DNA of 64,000 bases from Ignelater luminosus (lineage: Eukaryota; Arthropoda; Insecta; Coleoptera; Elateridae): positions 247,261-311,260 of the forward strand of contig VTPC01089973.1 in the NCBI GenBank assembly GCA_011009095.1, read 5' to 3'. Position numbers and translations under genes: made by a program. Below the pieces are notes generated by a model, which worked only from the letters and a program-made list of their open reading frames with translations, was not told the origin of the DNA and ran no database searches. This document shows, piece after piece, positions 1 through 11,040 of the stretch (position 1 is the first letter of the stretch; the number at the start of each line of letters is the position of its first letter).

Positions 1-84
1 TTTGTGATAGTAATTAGTTCTATATATTTAGACCTTAATGACTTCATCACCTTCGCTTTATTTAACCGAAAGATAAAAAATAAT

Positions 85-212
85 ATATTACGTTACAAGG
101 AGTAGAATAACGTCTATTTGTGTTTCGCACTCTTTGCACCGCCTCGGTTGTGCCTCGGCAACAAACGTGCTCAACACAAAAAAACTTCATTTTACTCCTT
201 ATAACGTAATAT
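85..212. mobile_element. Short MITE with 24-bp terminal inverted repeats
   Basis: The segment starts with ATATTACGTTACAAGGAGTA and ends with its near-perfect reverse complement at 189-212, two mismatches in 24 bases. The 80-bp interior is GC-richer than its surroundings and has no coding capacity. Size and structure fit a non-autonomous DNA transposon. I could not settle a target-site duplication in the AT-rich flanks, so the superfamily is open. Confidence 0.6.
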
Positions 213-959
213 ACTATTAACTGTCTGAAATAAAGAAATTTTTAAAAAACAATAAAATGAAATTTGATGATGGAAATATGGTGCCTCGGCTTTGCTATTT
301 TGCTATTGATAGAAAAGTGACACTTCCTTGATGTTTATGAATTAGGAAAGATGTTACTATGATGACAGTGGCAGAATAGTATAGAAAATGATGTAATCAC
401 GAATAGTAAAATAAAATTTTCCATAAGTTTTTAATACTGGAACAATAACTGTTAGGATATTTCTTGACCTTACGTTAATCTTTTTTGTTGTCCTAGCTTA
501 ATAGGGTCTCAATTTAAATAACAGGGGTAAATCAAAAATTAATTTAATTTGTCTTCGAAGATAGATGATACCCTTACTAAAATGAAAATTATTTATAATT
601 TTGATACAGATTATTCTAAAAAATTTGATTCAGATGAAGACGATATAATCTCTTCTAAAACTTATTAATACCTTTAATACTTAATATATGGCGACTTTAA
701 AATTCAACAAGCAAGAAGCTATCAAAACGGAAATAATAAAATTTCTAATAACAACTTATATCTTGATAAAATTGATAGTTGTAAGATTTCTAATAAAGAT
801 TCTATAGCTTTTGGCAAGAAAACTAAAAATAGTATAAATAATATAAGAATATTTCATAAGGCATGAAATACAATCACAGAATTCTCAAAATACTATATCG
901 AAAAATAAATCAAAGAAAAGAAACAGAAATAATAAATCAATTGATTCACAAAAATAAAT
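213..959. other. AT-rich stretch, no feature seen
   Basis: Low-complexity AT-rich sequence with stop codons in all frames. From about 560 it may be the eroded 5' part of the retrotransposon that follows, but no motif supports this. Confidence 0.4.
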
Positions 960-2470
960 GTGGATAAAAATAAAATAAATTATCAAGAATTTCATGTCCA
1001 GCATGTGGTAAACTTTACGTAAATATGAGAATACAGTCAGTCAAGTCACACCCAAATGCTTCTACAAGCAAAATAAGTTTGAAATATGCAAATACAAATG
1101 TTCCAGAAAGTATTAAAAACCACAAAAACTATAGTTCGAAAACACTCAAAATCAAGAAAATGATGACGAAATTCCAAACTGCTATAATAACTTAGTCAGT
1201 ATTACAAATAAGCAAAAGAAAGAACAATGTTTGTATCAATGTATAATGTATATATTACTAGGTGGACCTAAACACCTATTAACAAAACTCTACCAAGAAG
1301 GAAAAAAAGGGCCCAGGAATGTTGACAATAGAAATTGTAAGCAATGTTCAAACCCTAATAATTAGATGAAAAAGTAAAGCAAAGAGCAATAGATAGATAT
1401 AATTATGAAATAGCGCAATTCTAACACTTCAATTGTAGAAGAGGGTCAAAACATAAAATTTTTGGAAGTTCATCTAATAAATATAAATTAAATATAAAAG
1501 TAATTGAAGAATATTACAAAAATGTGTTTGAGAATACCAACAACCAAAAATTAGAATTTTATGGATTAAATAAACCAAGAAGAAAACATCGCAAAATGCT
1601 ATAAAAGGCATAGCTACTGATACAGCCCAAAGTCCAGATAGAATATACCTTTGGGTGATCAGAAAAACAAATTGATATTGGCAGGAATTAGAAATATTAT
1701 GTTAAATCGAAATTACATCTCTCTGCTTCTAGCAAGTCTATGATTAATGGCTGTTTACAGAAACAAAAACATTAATTTTTCTGGATGTTTCGCAAGCATT
1801 TGATACCGTCCGATATGATCATATCGAAAGTACTATTAACACTTTACCTATTGATTATAATCTATCAAAACTGCTAGTTAATATAATGAAAAATAATGAA
1901 ACTCAGATAGAAAATGATAAGAATAAAACCAAGATAATAAGCATGAGGAAAGGACTTTCACTTTTACCTCTAATCCTCAATATGTGCATCGATTCTGTGT
2001 GTCTGAATCTGAGATGGTAAATGAAATTGAATTTCAACTACTTCCTAGGTTTAAACCCATCACAGCATTAGTAAGCATTATTAAGGTCTACTGATAAAGA
2101 AATTTTTGCATTACTAAATGCAATGCTGTATTTGCCACGTAAATTCCGTGATCGTGGAATTATTAAAGTTAGTTGAGAAGCTTACCACCAACATATTAAT
2201 ATATTATCAAAATGATCACATATTAATTATGAAACTTTACAAGCACCAGAAATTTCGAAAATAAAATTGATAGAACTTGTTTAGAAAAATTACAAATTCA
2301 AGACCCTCTGAGAAAGTAGAATTATTCATTCCCCTTTGCGTAGAAAGGAATAAGTATGTTCGAAGAGCGAGCTAAATTAAATGTGGGATTTTGTTTAAAG
2401 AGTATTCGAAAAGTAATCATTGGATGATAAACAACAAAAGAATATCATCGTCTATCTGAATGTATTACAT
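960..2470 (+). pseudogene. Decayed R2-group non-LTR retrotransposon
   Basis: Fragments occur in the order expected for an R2/R4/NeSL-type single-ORF retrotransposon. A C2H2-like zinc finger (CPACGKLY then MRIQSVKSH) lies near 990-1060. Reverse transcriptase fragments follow at about 1770-2020: FLDVSQAFDTVRYDHI contains the catalytic-aspartate motif, and RKGLSLLPLILNMCID corresponds to the usual GxxQGxPLSPxLFNLxID motif. Weak C-terminal similarity (ALLNAMLYLPRKFRDRGIIK) follows near 2105-2170. Many stops and frameshifts make it inactive. A zinc finger followed by this RT style is typical of R2-group elements, but the clade assignment is inference. No terminal structures were found. Confidence 0.5.
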
Positions 2471-3033
2471 TATTAAAAATAAACTGCAATAGTGTTCCAC
2501 GCTGTATTTGGCAGAAGTATTAGTATAGTAAAACCAAAAAAATTTGTACAGAATGGCGTAAAACTCGTATCGTAACAACCACCCCGCAGCCCCTGCAATG
2601 CGGTGGGGCATAGAAAAAGGGTCCCCACAAGATAAATCTCATTGCTTCAATTATTTTCTTTCAATTCAATTGTTCGTTCTTTATCATTTTATAACCATCA
2701 GTTTATGAAACAGCAACTAACTCTCAAAATTGTATTTTTTCAAGTGTTAAATTACAAACCCAAATTCCATTCAGAAGACTGTCTTATTATTTTCCAGTAA
2801 GTACGTAAGGTTGTAAATCATAGAATAAGCAAGAATTTTCCTTAGAAGTCTATTAACTGAAAATAGTCAGTTTTTTAAAAGAAAAATTTAGACTTCTCGT
2901 TGTTAATTAAAACTATTACATAGTGTCCCAGGGGGTGATTCATATTAACATCCATTATGTTCTTCGTTTTTTATGAGAAAGTTTGTGCGGTTACTAAAGT
3001 ACTTGCTTCTATTTTTTTAATTTTTTCAAATAA
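2471..3033. other. No clear feature; short GC-rich patch at 2580-2612
   Basis: Mostly AT-rich. A short GC patch (accaccccgcagcccctgca) sits near 2579. The string tgtcccagggggtgattcat at about 2923 resembles transposon-end sequences, but I found no partner repeat. Confidence 0.3.
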
Positions 3034-3180
3034 TACCTAAAAACGAGTGATTTAAGCGGCAGTCAAAAACAAAAATTACGGGAAGCTATACAAGAGAAAA
3101 TTGAAAAGTTACCAAAATTCAGTAGCATAAACCAGGCGGAGCAATATCGTAAAAACTATATGCGACCATATGGAAAATAA
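3034..3180 (+). pseudogene. Unrecognised 48-codon coding-looking fragment
   Basis: An open frame of 48 codons ending in TAA reads as plausible protein: basic and amphipathic, with KLREAIQEKIEKLPKF in the middle and EQYRKNYMRPYGK at the end. It starts just after an in-frame stop, following a T-rich stretch. The last 13 codons lie in the left arm of the long inverted repeat at 3137-3975, and a diverged copy of that end (EQYRKNHMGSYGK) is found in the right arm on the other strand. I do not recognise the family. It may be a transposase exon or a host exon captured by the repeat. Confidence 0.3.
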
Positions 3181-3975
3181 AAGGCTAATTATAGGCTAAT
3201 TAAGTGCCTCATTCCCAAATTTTCGACTCTTTAATTTTTTTTAATTAAAGATTTCACTAGCTTTAGAAATAGTTAGCGGAACTTACGACTTAATAAATTG
3301 GGATGAAGGTAGTGAATAATTAAAGGCTTCACGATGACATCACAAATCTTCATATTCGATAATTTGTTAAGTACTTCCTTAGAAAACAAATCAAGCCAAA
3401 GTGATGGAGTTCACTTAGACGAAAATAATCGAAAGGAAATTTAATTTTTAAGAACTCTCGATAATTATGGTGTAATTAAAGGCTTTAAGAATTTGCTAGA
3501 AGACATGAATTTTGTTTGATTTTCTTAAAATAATATTTCGGTCTATGTTAGTTATTTCGGGCTGGGGTGCAAGTATTCACACCGACGCTCCTGATTTTAA
3601 AAATTTTATTTCTTCATAATTAAAGGCTAATTAAAGGTTCTCGCTATTGTTCTTAAAAATTAAATTTCCTTTCAATTATTTTCGTCAAAGTGAACTCCAT
3701 CACTTTGGCTAGGTTCGTTTTCTAAAGAAATACTTAATAAATTGTCGAATATGAAGATTTGCGATGTCATCGTAAAGTCTTTAATTAGCTTTAATTATTC
3801 ACTACCTTCTTCCAAATTTACTAAATCCGTGTCGTAAGTTTCGCTAATTATTTCTAAAGTCAGCGGAACCTTTAATTTAAAGAAAATTGAAGAACCTAGA
3901 ATTTGGGAATGGGACACTCAATTAGCCTTTTATTTTCCATATGATCCCATATGGTTTTTACGATATTGCTCGCTC
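3137..3975. mobile_element. Long inverted repeat (foldback-type element)
   Basis: The left arm (about 3137-3490) and right arm (about 3630-3975) are inverted copies diverged by substitutions and small indels. The shared outer end is gagcaatatcgtaaaaac, and an inner shared stretch is tttggctaggttcg-like versus its inverted counterpart. The roughly 140-bp spacer is unique. TTAATTAAAGGC-type strings recur in both arms. The arms, about 350 bp each, would fold into one hairpin. No transposase is encoded apart from the short coding-looking tail shared with the flanking ORF. It is probably a foldback or nonautonomous element; a local inverted duplication is the alternative. Confidence 0.6.
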
Positions 3976-4142
3976 AAGTGTAAATAGATTTAAAAGTTAA
4001 AAATATTTTAGTGCTCGATTCAGAACTTTCCTATCTTCAATCTGTCGACAATTTAAATTTACATAGATTCTATTAAAGAAGGTAACGTTAGCACATAAAC
4101 TTTTTATTAATTTAATTAAATTAATAGGTATTGCTATTTTTA

Positions 4143-4280
4143 GATAGAGAAAATGAGGAAGGTGGTGAAAACGGGGAAAACACTAAAATAAAATTTTTAT
4201 CTGCCCGTTCGTTATATTCTGTAGATGGGCTTAGCGATGAAGAGAAAAGAAAAATTTTGTTATATGAAGCATGTAAATGA
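4143..4280 (+). pseudogene. Unrecognised 45-codon coding-looking fragment
   Basis: The open frame reads DRENEEGGENGENTKIK, then FLSARSLYSVDGLSDEEKRK, then ILLYEACK, and ends at TGA. It is preceded by ctatttttag, a plausible splice acceptor. The composition is acidic and then mixed, unlike random AT-rich translation. It lies on the same strand as the fragment at 3034-3180, separated from it by the inverted repeat, so the two could be exons of one gene. I do not recognise the family. Confidence 0.3.
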
Positions 4281-4341
4281 AGTAGACCTTTTGTAACAGA
4301 TCCTTAAAGTAAACAATATTTTTTAGAAAAATATTATTGTA

Positions 4342-5838
4342 CAGGGTGTTACAAATTCAAGTAGTTGTATGGGGATCTCAGAAACCGTAAGAGATACGAA
4401 TTTGTTTAAATATTTCGAAGTTGCGCATTTATGTGCCTAACAACATGCCGTTTAAAAAGTTTAAAAATTTTTAATAGTTCCGGAGATATCCGGGAAAACC
4501 GAAAATAATAATTTTTCGTTTTTAATTTCTTAGGCCTTTGTTTTCAAGTTTATTTAGAAACTAATAACACATTATTAGAGCACTTTTTTATGTACTTTAA
4601 AAGTGTGTAACCAATTTTTAGGTACGACGTTTCGTTTTTCAGATATCATTATCATTGCTCAATACGCACCTGGATTTTTTTACGTTTTTTTCGAAAACTG
4701 GTTTCCAAATGTATAATCTAATGTTATTTCGTTTAAAAAGAATGCGTTTTGTAGTAAAGAAAATAATGCTTTTTTATCGTCCGATTTTTTGCTAGTACGG
4801 TCCTGGATCTTTTATTCCGGATTCATATGCTAAGACAAATTACCATCACTGTAAAACTCGGTTTGATAAACATACTCAGTCAAGTTTATTTAAACTTATT
4901 TTATTATTTTGTTTGCGTTAAAATGTATTTGAACAAACAAAGAAGAAAATTCACAATAACAACAACTAAATCTAAACTGAAATGCTGAGAAATCTAATAA
5001 CAATAACAACTATTAAAATTAAAATTAAAAATTAAAAAGAAATTTAATTTTTTCATAAATGTTGAAAAAGACCACCATTTGCATCAATACATTGATTTAT
5101 TTTTCGTCTTATGCTTATCCTAGCTTTTTGAAGATCCCTTCTGCTTAAAGAAGTAAATGCATTCAAAATTCTTCCACGGTATTAACTTAATTTTTATAAA
5201 CATTATATTTCAGTGTTCCCCATAGATAAAAATCTAGGGGTGATAATCAGGAGACCTTGCCGGCCAAGGTACTACACCTCTGTTTCCTATCCACCTTTCT
5301 GGAAATTCGGTATTCAAATACTCTGAAACTGCTCTGTTGTTATGTGGGTGTGCCGTCATGTTGAAACCAGAGATAAGGTAACCTCGCCCAAGGAACATTC
5401 ATTAAGTATTCTTGAAACTCATTTTTAAGAAAATTAAGGCATCTTTCTCCTGTTAAATTATCCTCAAATATAAAAGGCCCTAAAATAGTATTTCCAATGA
5501 TATCCCCCCCCACCCCAAACATTTACACTAAATTTTATATGAGGACGAATTTGTCGTATCGTCGTATCTAAAAATCAGTTTTAAATAATATAAAAAAGTG
5601 CTCTAACAATGTGTTATTAGTTTTTAAATAAATTTAAAAACAGAACCGTAAGAAATTAAAAACGAAAAATTGCTATTTCGGTTTTTTCTGATATCTCCGA
5701 AAATAATAAAATTGTTTAAACTTTTTAACCGGCATGTTGTTGGGCACATAAATGTGCAACTTTGCAATATTTTAAACATATTCGTATGTCTTACGGTTTT
5801 GAAAATTTCATACAACTACTCGAATTTGTAACACCCTT
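4342..5838 (-). mobile_element. Tc1/mariner-superfamily element with ~250-bp terminal repeats
   Basis: The terminal repeats begin cagggtgttacaaattc at 4342 and end with the matching inverted gaatttgtaacaccctt at 5838. Similarity extends about 250 bp inward on both sides (4342-4590 and 5577-5838). The interior carries a truncated transposase on the minus strand. The left flank ends in TA, as expected of this superfamily, but the right flank is eroded and the duplication is not clean. Confidence 0.7.
5053..5572 (-). pseudogene. Truncated Tc1/mariner-superfamily transposase
   Basis: Minus-strand fragments match the C-terminal half of a DDE_3-type transposase common in insects. In order they are FSVNVWGG, IIGNTILGPFIFEDNLTGE, LWFQHDGTP (second catalytic Asp), EYLNTEFPERWIGN, VVPWPARSPD (third catalytic acid region), and the end INQCIDANGGLFQHL with a stop at 5053-5055. 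At least two frameshifts are present (near 5340 and in the poly-C run near 5515). The N-terminal DNA-binding domain and the first catalytic Asp are missing, because the right terminal repeat starts directly upstream. The copy is therefore an internally deleted, non-functional derivative. Confidence 0.75.
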
Positions 5839-5905
5839 ATACTACAAAATCCGGACAATCAAATCCTTACTAAGATATTTGTTATGTTATTCTAGGCAAT
5901 TAAAT

Positions 5906-7570
5906 GTTTCTTATTGTAAACCGTGCTGATTGTTTGCAGTCCGAAATAATAAACATTATAAAGAGGCTTGGTGTGAGGGCATTCGCGATTGGCAAGATCC
6001 TTCTAAAAACTGTCAGAACATGAGAATTCTTAGGTTCATTTAAATGCTTGTTTAATTTATGATACATGGAAATCTGGTAAAACCATACAACAAGCATTTA
6101 ATCCAAAAAAGTCTGCAAATATTTGGATTCGTTGACATTATAATCACTTTATGTTTATGTAACGTGGCTCTTCGCGGACACCGTGAAACAAAAGAAGCTG
6201 CAATATTAGGTAAAGGTAAGAAATTTCTATCTATTTTGTATTTAAGTTCTAAAACCCAGAATGAAGTTGTTGGATTAATAGGTTCGACTATAATTAATAT
6301 CATAAAAATTGAAATTAAAGAAGTTACTTATATTTTTCAGTCAGTATGGATGCTACTCAAGATATTACAAAAACCGACCAATTAAGTCAAATTATTCAAT
6401 ATGTAAAAATTATTAAAGGTCCCAATTCAGTTCCAATTTTTATAGAAATAAAAGAATCATTTGTTGGTTTTAATGTTGTAAAAAACCAAACTGCCGAAGA
6501 ACTTCAAAATGTTATTTTAAATAGTTCATTGGAAATTGGTATTCATATAAATAAATGCAGGGGACAGGGTTATGATGGGTCTGCCAACATCAGTGGTATA
6601 TATTGTGGGCTGCAACGAGTCAAGAATAAAGTACCAAGTGCTCATTATATTCACTGTGCTTTCCATAATTTAAACTTGATATTGCACGATGCTTGTATAA
6701 AGTTGGTGGAAATTCAAACAGAACGCGACGATGCTTTAACATTAAAGAAAAAAATGGAAAGTTTTAATTTTGCTTTTATATTAATTTTGAAAAATTAAAA
6801 TCTACAACCTAGGAATTTAGTTTCAAAAGTCTTACAATCTCAAAATATGAACTTAATTCAGGCAGAAGCAGTATTAGAAAATGTATTTAATAACATACAA
6901 AATTTACGTTCATGTTTTAGATACCTTAAGACAGAAGCTAAAGATTAGTTGTGAAAACGACTTTAAAATACAACGGGCCAAAAAAGTAAAGAAATTCTAT
7001 TATGAACTAACATATGAGAAATGTTTTGATATTTTTACCTTTCATGCAACTTTAGACATCATAATCGGTCAACTTAAAGAAGATTTGAAAGCTTTCTTAA
7101 TACAGTTTCAAAATTTAAATTCCAGATTCCAAATACTTTGAGCGATGAAGAATTAGTGATGAGGGCTAAAAGCCTACAAGAAATGTATTCAGATGACTTA
7201 TCTGATTGTTTCCCTGAACAGCTTCTTTGTTTTCGGATGTCCTAAAAACTAAAATAATCGAGAAAACTAGTATAACAGCAGTAGCTCATTTGTTAATAAT
7301 AGAAAACTATTGCACAGCCTATAATTTACCAGAAGTATATACAGCTTTGTATTTATTTTTATTTTATTTTATTTCCGCTGAAAGATCGTTTTCAAAATTG
7401 AAACTTATTAAAAACTATTTACGTAGAACCATGTCACAACAAAGAGTGTCTTGTTTAGGCCTCATTAGCACTAAAAAAATTATATTGCGCATGAAATAGA
7501 TATAGAAAATAATAATCTAATAAGATCATTTGCGGAAGTAAATGTATATAGAAGAAACCTTAAACATGTA
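5906..7570 (+). pseudogene. Decayed hAT transposase, ZMYM1-like (TTF zinc finger / DUF4371 type)
   Basis: Fragments follow the order of hAT transposases annotated as zinc finger MYM-type protein 1-like. The N-terminal region includes EAWCEGIRDWQDPSKNCQN and then DTWKSGKTIQQAFNPKKSA. NVALRGHRE is followed by the catalytic-domain start MDATQDITKTDQLS (6346 on), then KCRGQGYDGSANISG with the second catalytic Asp, and HYIHCAFHNLNLIL. The C-terminal hAT dimerisation part is SAERSFSKLKLIKNYLRRT, near 7370-7430. Breaks occur near 6320, at the TAA at 6796-6798, and near 7140-7230. The copy cannot make a full protein. Confidence 0.8.
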
Positions 7571-7719
7571 TATGACTGTAATCTATAGTCTAAGAGTCTA
7601 TATATTGTTCCATATTTTATCTTTTGAGGGTGTATACAAATGACAAATTAATTAATAAAAATTTTATACAAACTGATGTAGATTTCTATTTCTTATTTAT
7701 ATGTTTAGAGTAAGGGCTC

Positions 7720-7770
7720 TATTTACATTCTTGAAGGGGGAAGGGGGCTTAATTAGTTGTTACGCCACTT
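7720..7770. mobile_element. Probable 3' terminus of the hAT element
   Basis: The string ttgttacgccactt matches, in inverted sense, the AGTGGCGTAAC ends common to this hAT group. It is preceded by a polypurine GGGGGAAGGGGGC tract. The same kind of end (tacgccactg) is found at 41622. No matching left end was found, since the preceding element abuts the hAT remnant. Confidence 0.45.
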
Positions 7771-9028
7771 CGTAAAACCGTAACAATTAACACTAAACAT
7801 GCTTCACTTCGTCTGCTTTCCTTTTTCAAAAACTAAATCTACAATAGCTTATACGCATTTTGGAGTATATCCAGGTAGTTTTCAGGGTGTACTAACTTAA
7901 CAATAGAAGATAAACAGAATTGAAGAATCATACACTAACCCCGAAACAAACATGTAGTTTTAGTTCGTCAAAAAAATCTAAAATATTTTAAACTAATTCT
8001 AAAAGCTCTAATAATTTTAATTAAATATAAGAACTTGGTATCTAACTAACTTCTATTACGATAAGTCATATTGCAAACTGATATGAGTCAACGTTAATAA
8101 AGATTCTGACTAAACCTAAGTGAAACGGCTCAGTTTTGCATTGCAATTACTGCTTATTTAGTAAAGCTTAGTCTTTCTAAATTAGAAGGTTAATGTTATG
8201 ATGTAATTTAATTATATAAATTGCATTTATTATCAATTATTATTGTTCTTATTTATTATTACCTATTCATCAAAAAAGATCTTTACATCTGCAATAACAA
8301 TAGTGTTTGTGTTTCAAAAGTGAACACTTTTTATTAAAATTACATCTTGCATATCTCTTAAAGAAATTGAAAACCTGGTGTAATTGCCGATGTACGAAAG
8401 TAGAACGACGGTAAACTGACATATCCAACGAAGGTCCGTATTTTGTAAGGGTGTACAAAAAATTATCTATTTTATTCTGGCTTTATGAGTCCCTGTTCTG
8501 ACCCTTTGCAGGTTTTCTATCTGCGAAAATCATAATTTTTGACAAGAAAAAAGACTCGGGCATTAGGTTAGATCCAACAGTTCGTTTTGAAAGTATTACT
8601 CCACAACCAAAAGGAGCTGATAAATAAAAACAACAAATCTATGAACCTTATCTATCAGGAAAATTTAATGTGAGAGCTGGAGAGTAATGCGACTATTTAC
8701 AGGTGCTCAAGGAATGTTTCCAGATTTATGGTTGAAATTTTTTAATATCTTAAAGCACCCTTAGATGTTATCCCAAAAATTATCCTATGTTAGCTATTGT
8801 TAAATACTCCTTAGCCATTTGTTGTAATCATGTTAACAATAGCGATATAAGTTAATTAATTTAGTTGTAGTTTAGAATATTGATTTATTCTGTTGTTGGA
8901 TTATTTTTCTTTAGTTTTTAAAATTAAATTAATTGGTTTTAAGATTTTATTGTTAAATCTTGCAATTCAAGCAGCTGATCTATTAAAATAAAACAGATTT
9001 TTCTCTATGCGCCTAATTGCTAGTTTCA
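7771..9028. other. No feature seen
   Basis: AT-rich sequence without convincing ORFs, repeats or RNA genes. Confidence 0.4.
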
Positions 9029-9150
9029 GAAAAAAGTTTCTTAAATTATATAGAAATTGATTCAATTTTCAGATTTTTGAAATTTTAGATACAGTTTATA
9101 TGGTGCGTGGGCATATAAAAATTGAATTCTGCTTATATGAAATTAAATCG
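9029..9150. repeat. Dispersed repeat B, copy 1
   Basis: This segment (tttcagaaaaaagtttctta onward, to the region of gggcatataaaaattgaa) aligns with 50090-50215 in the same orientation, with scattered differences. The second copy lies next to a tacaggatgtcccaaattta motif, suggesting that both derive from one transposon family. Confidence 0.5.
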
Positions 9151-10799
9151 AAAATACTAGCATATGATGCACCTATTAAAATAACATTCTAATGCGTTTT
9201 GTTAACACTTGCAATTGTATTCGTGTTGTTATTAAGAAATAATACAGTTTTGAATTCGAACATCAGCTTTCTATAATAAGTCAGTTTATTTTTAATCTTG
9301 CTTCTGATTTTAAAATGGAAATCAGTGATTGAATTTCTTCTACATATGTACTTATTTAAATCAGATTCACTGATAAGAATGTAAATTCTGTATTTAATTT
9401 TTCATTTTTGCATCTCTTTTATTTTTGGTTATCCGTCTCATACAATTAAATTGGATTGCCTAGTTAATGAAAAAGTTGACTGGCTATTACAAATTTACTA
9501 ATTGAATGGGTTGGAACTAAAAAGAACTTACTCCGTAGGTATAAACTCTAAATGTTGGGGAAACAAAAAACGTCTCAGATTTTTATTTTTAGTCTGAACT
9601 TAAACATTTTTTATTAAAGCATTTACTATATATAACGTTCATATTTAGCGGTAAAGAAACCGAAAAAAAGACTGTCTGAATTTTTATTATTTGAGAAAAC
9701 ATGTAGTAGATTTAGTTTTTGTTTTTAAATCCCAACTGAAATAATTTCAAAAGTTATTGCTCTTCTAGAACATTTTTATAAATCCTATCTAAAGTAAAAA
9801 GATAAAATACAGAAAACCAACACAAAACACCTTTAAAAATGAAAAACTTTTATATCTGATCATTCTTCTTTTATATCTGACCATGAAAAGTGTGGTTTGT
9901 AGAAGCTTTTACTTCTTGCGCCTGTTTCTCACATGTATTTGATCAGTTTTTATACATACAACGATTACTTTATTGGTATTATCAGTAGGTATACCCCCCT
10001 TTCTGAGTATTTGCTAAGTTCTGGTATTTTCCGAGGTTGTTTTAAATATAAAGCGTGTCCCATTGAATTCCCTATAAACGCTGAACTTAGGTATTTAAAT
10101 TCTAAAACGACAGTAGACGTGAAAAGCTGCGTTTGTCAGGAAGAATAATTTTCTCATACGATTAAAGAGAAAGCATAAGCACCACTGGTTACAATCATTA
10201 ATGTCAGATCAAATAATAGCATTATTTCGTAGATATGTTTGAAAAGAATGATAAAAATAACTTTAAATTAAGTTGATGAATGACATTTTGATAATCAAAA
10301 GTTTAAATACTCCAATATTTAGATCTTTCATTCTTTTCACCGCCAAAACTCATATAACCAACCATATAGCAACATTTTCTTTAATGATTGCTTGAAGGTA
10401 ATTTCTATTATTACTAATCGATGCGTTAACATTAAAACTACAAAAAAAACAAAAAACTCAAAACGTCAAAGAAGTTAGTTACTGTTAATTCTATCCCATT
10501 CAATTAAGAATATTATTCTTCAATATGACGATTTACATAACGTTTACCTATTTTTCAGCTAAAAAATCAGTGCACACCTTCAGTTAGCTTTAAATACTTA
10601 ATATTTTCACAGAAAAATACACCTACGCATATCGTCGAAAATAAACCTGGTAAAAAAACTCAAGTAAAAAAAAAACAGAAATACAAAATCCTCGGCATAT
10701 ACATCAGGCATGCATTTTTAACCGCTGAGAACAGCAAAAGCAAGCAGCACAAACGAACTTTAGAAATCCGATCTCATAATTATGCAATTAAAAACGCTT
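9151..10799. other. No feature seen
   Basis: AT-rich. It includes an imperfect local duplication near 9850-9890 (ttatatctgaccat-type strings). A 71-codon open frame at 9933-10148 has no recognisable similarity or motif. Confidence 0.35.
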
Positions 10800-11040
10800 T
10801 TATCTCATTATTATATGCCGCCTACAAAAGGGGGGTCGAAAAATCTATGAGAACACATCCATCCTCGCACATAAAAGCGCCGTCGGCTGATTACCCGCAC
10901 AAAGTTTTATATTGTAAATGGAAAAATCGAAAACGAACCGAGTGGAATACCAGCGCCATCTGAAAGAGAGTGGCTGCAAGTAGAATGTGTAAGTTGTGCG
11001 TGGCAAGCAAAGAAATTTAAAAGAAATATTGTAAGTATTG
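10800..11040. promoter_or_regulatory. GC-richer island; possible noncoding first exon or regulatory element
   Basis: This roughly 240-bp block is clearly GC-richer and more complex than its flanks and has no long ORF. On the minus strand 10951-10962 reads CAGATGGCGCTG, which fits the CAGRKGGCGC core of insect CTCF sites; read as GCCAT it also fits the PHO core. Two strong splice-donor strings (GTAAGT) occur, near 10988 and 11031, so the block could end a 5' noncoding exon read on the plus strand. It shares the 10-mer CGCACATAAA with the island at 36.3 kb. Function is inferred from composition and motifs only. Confidence 0.35.
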
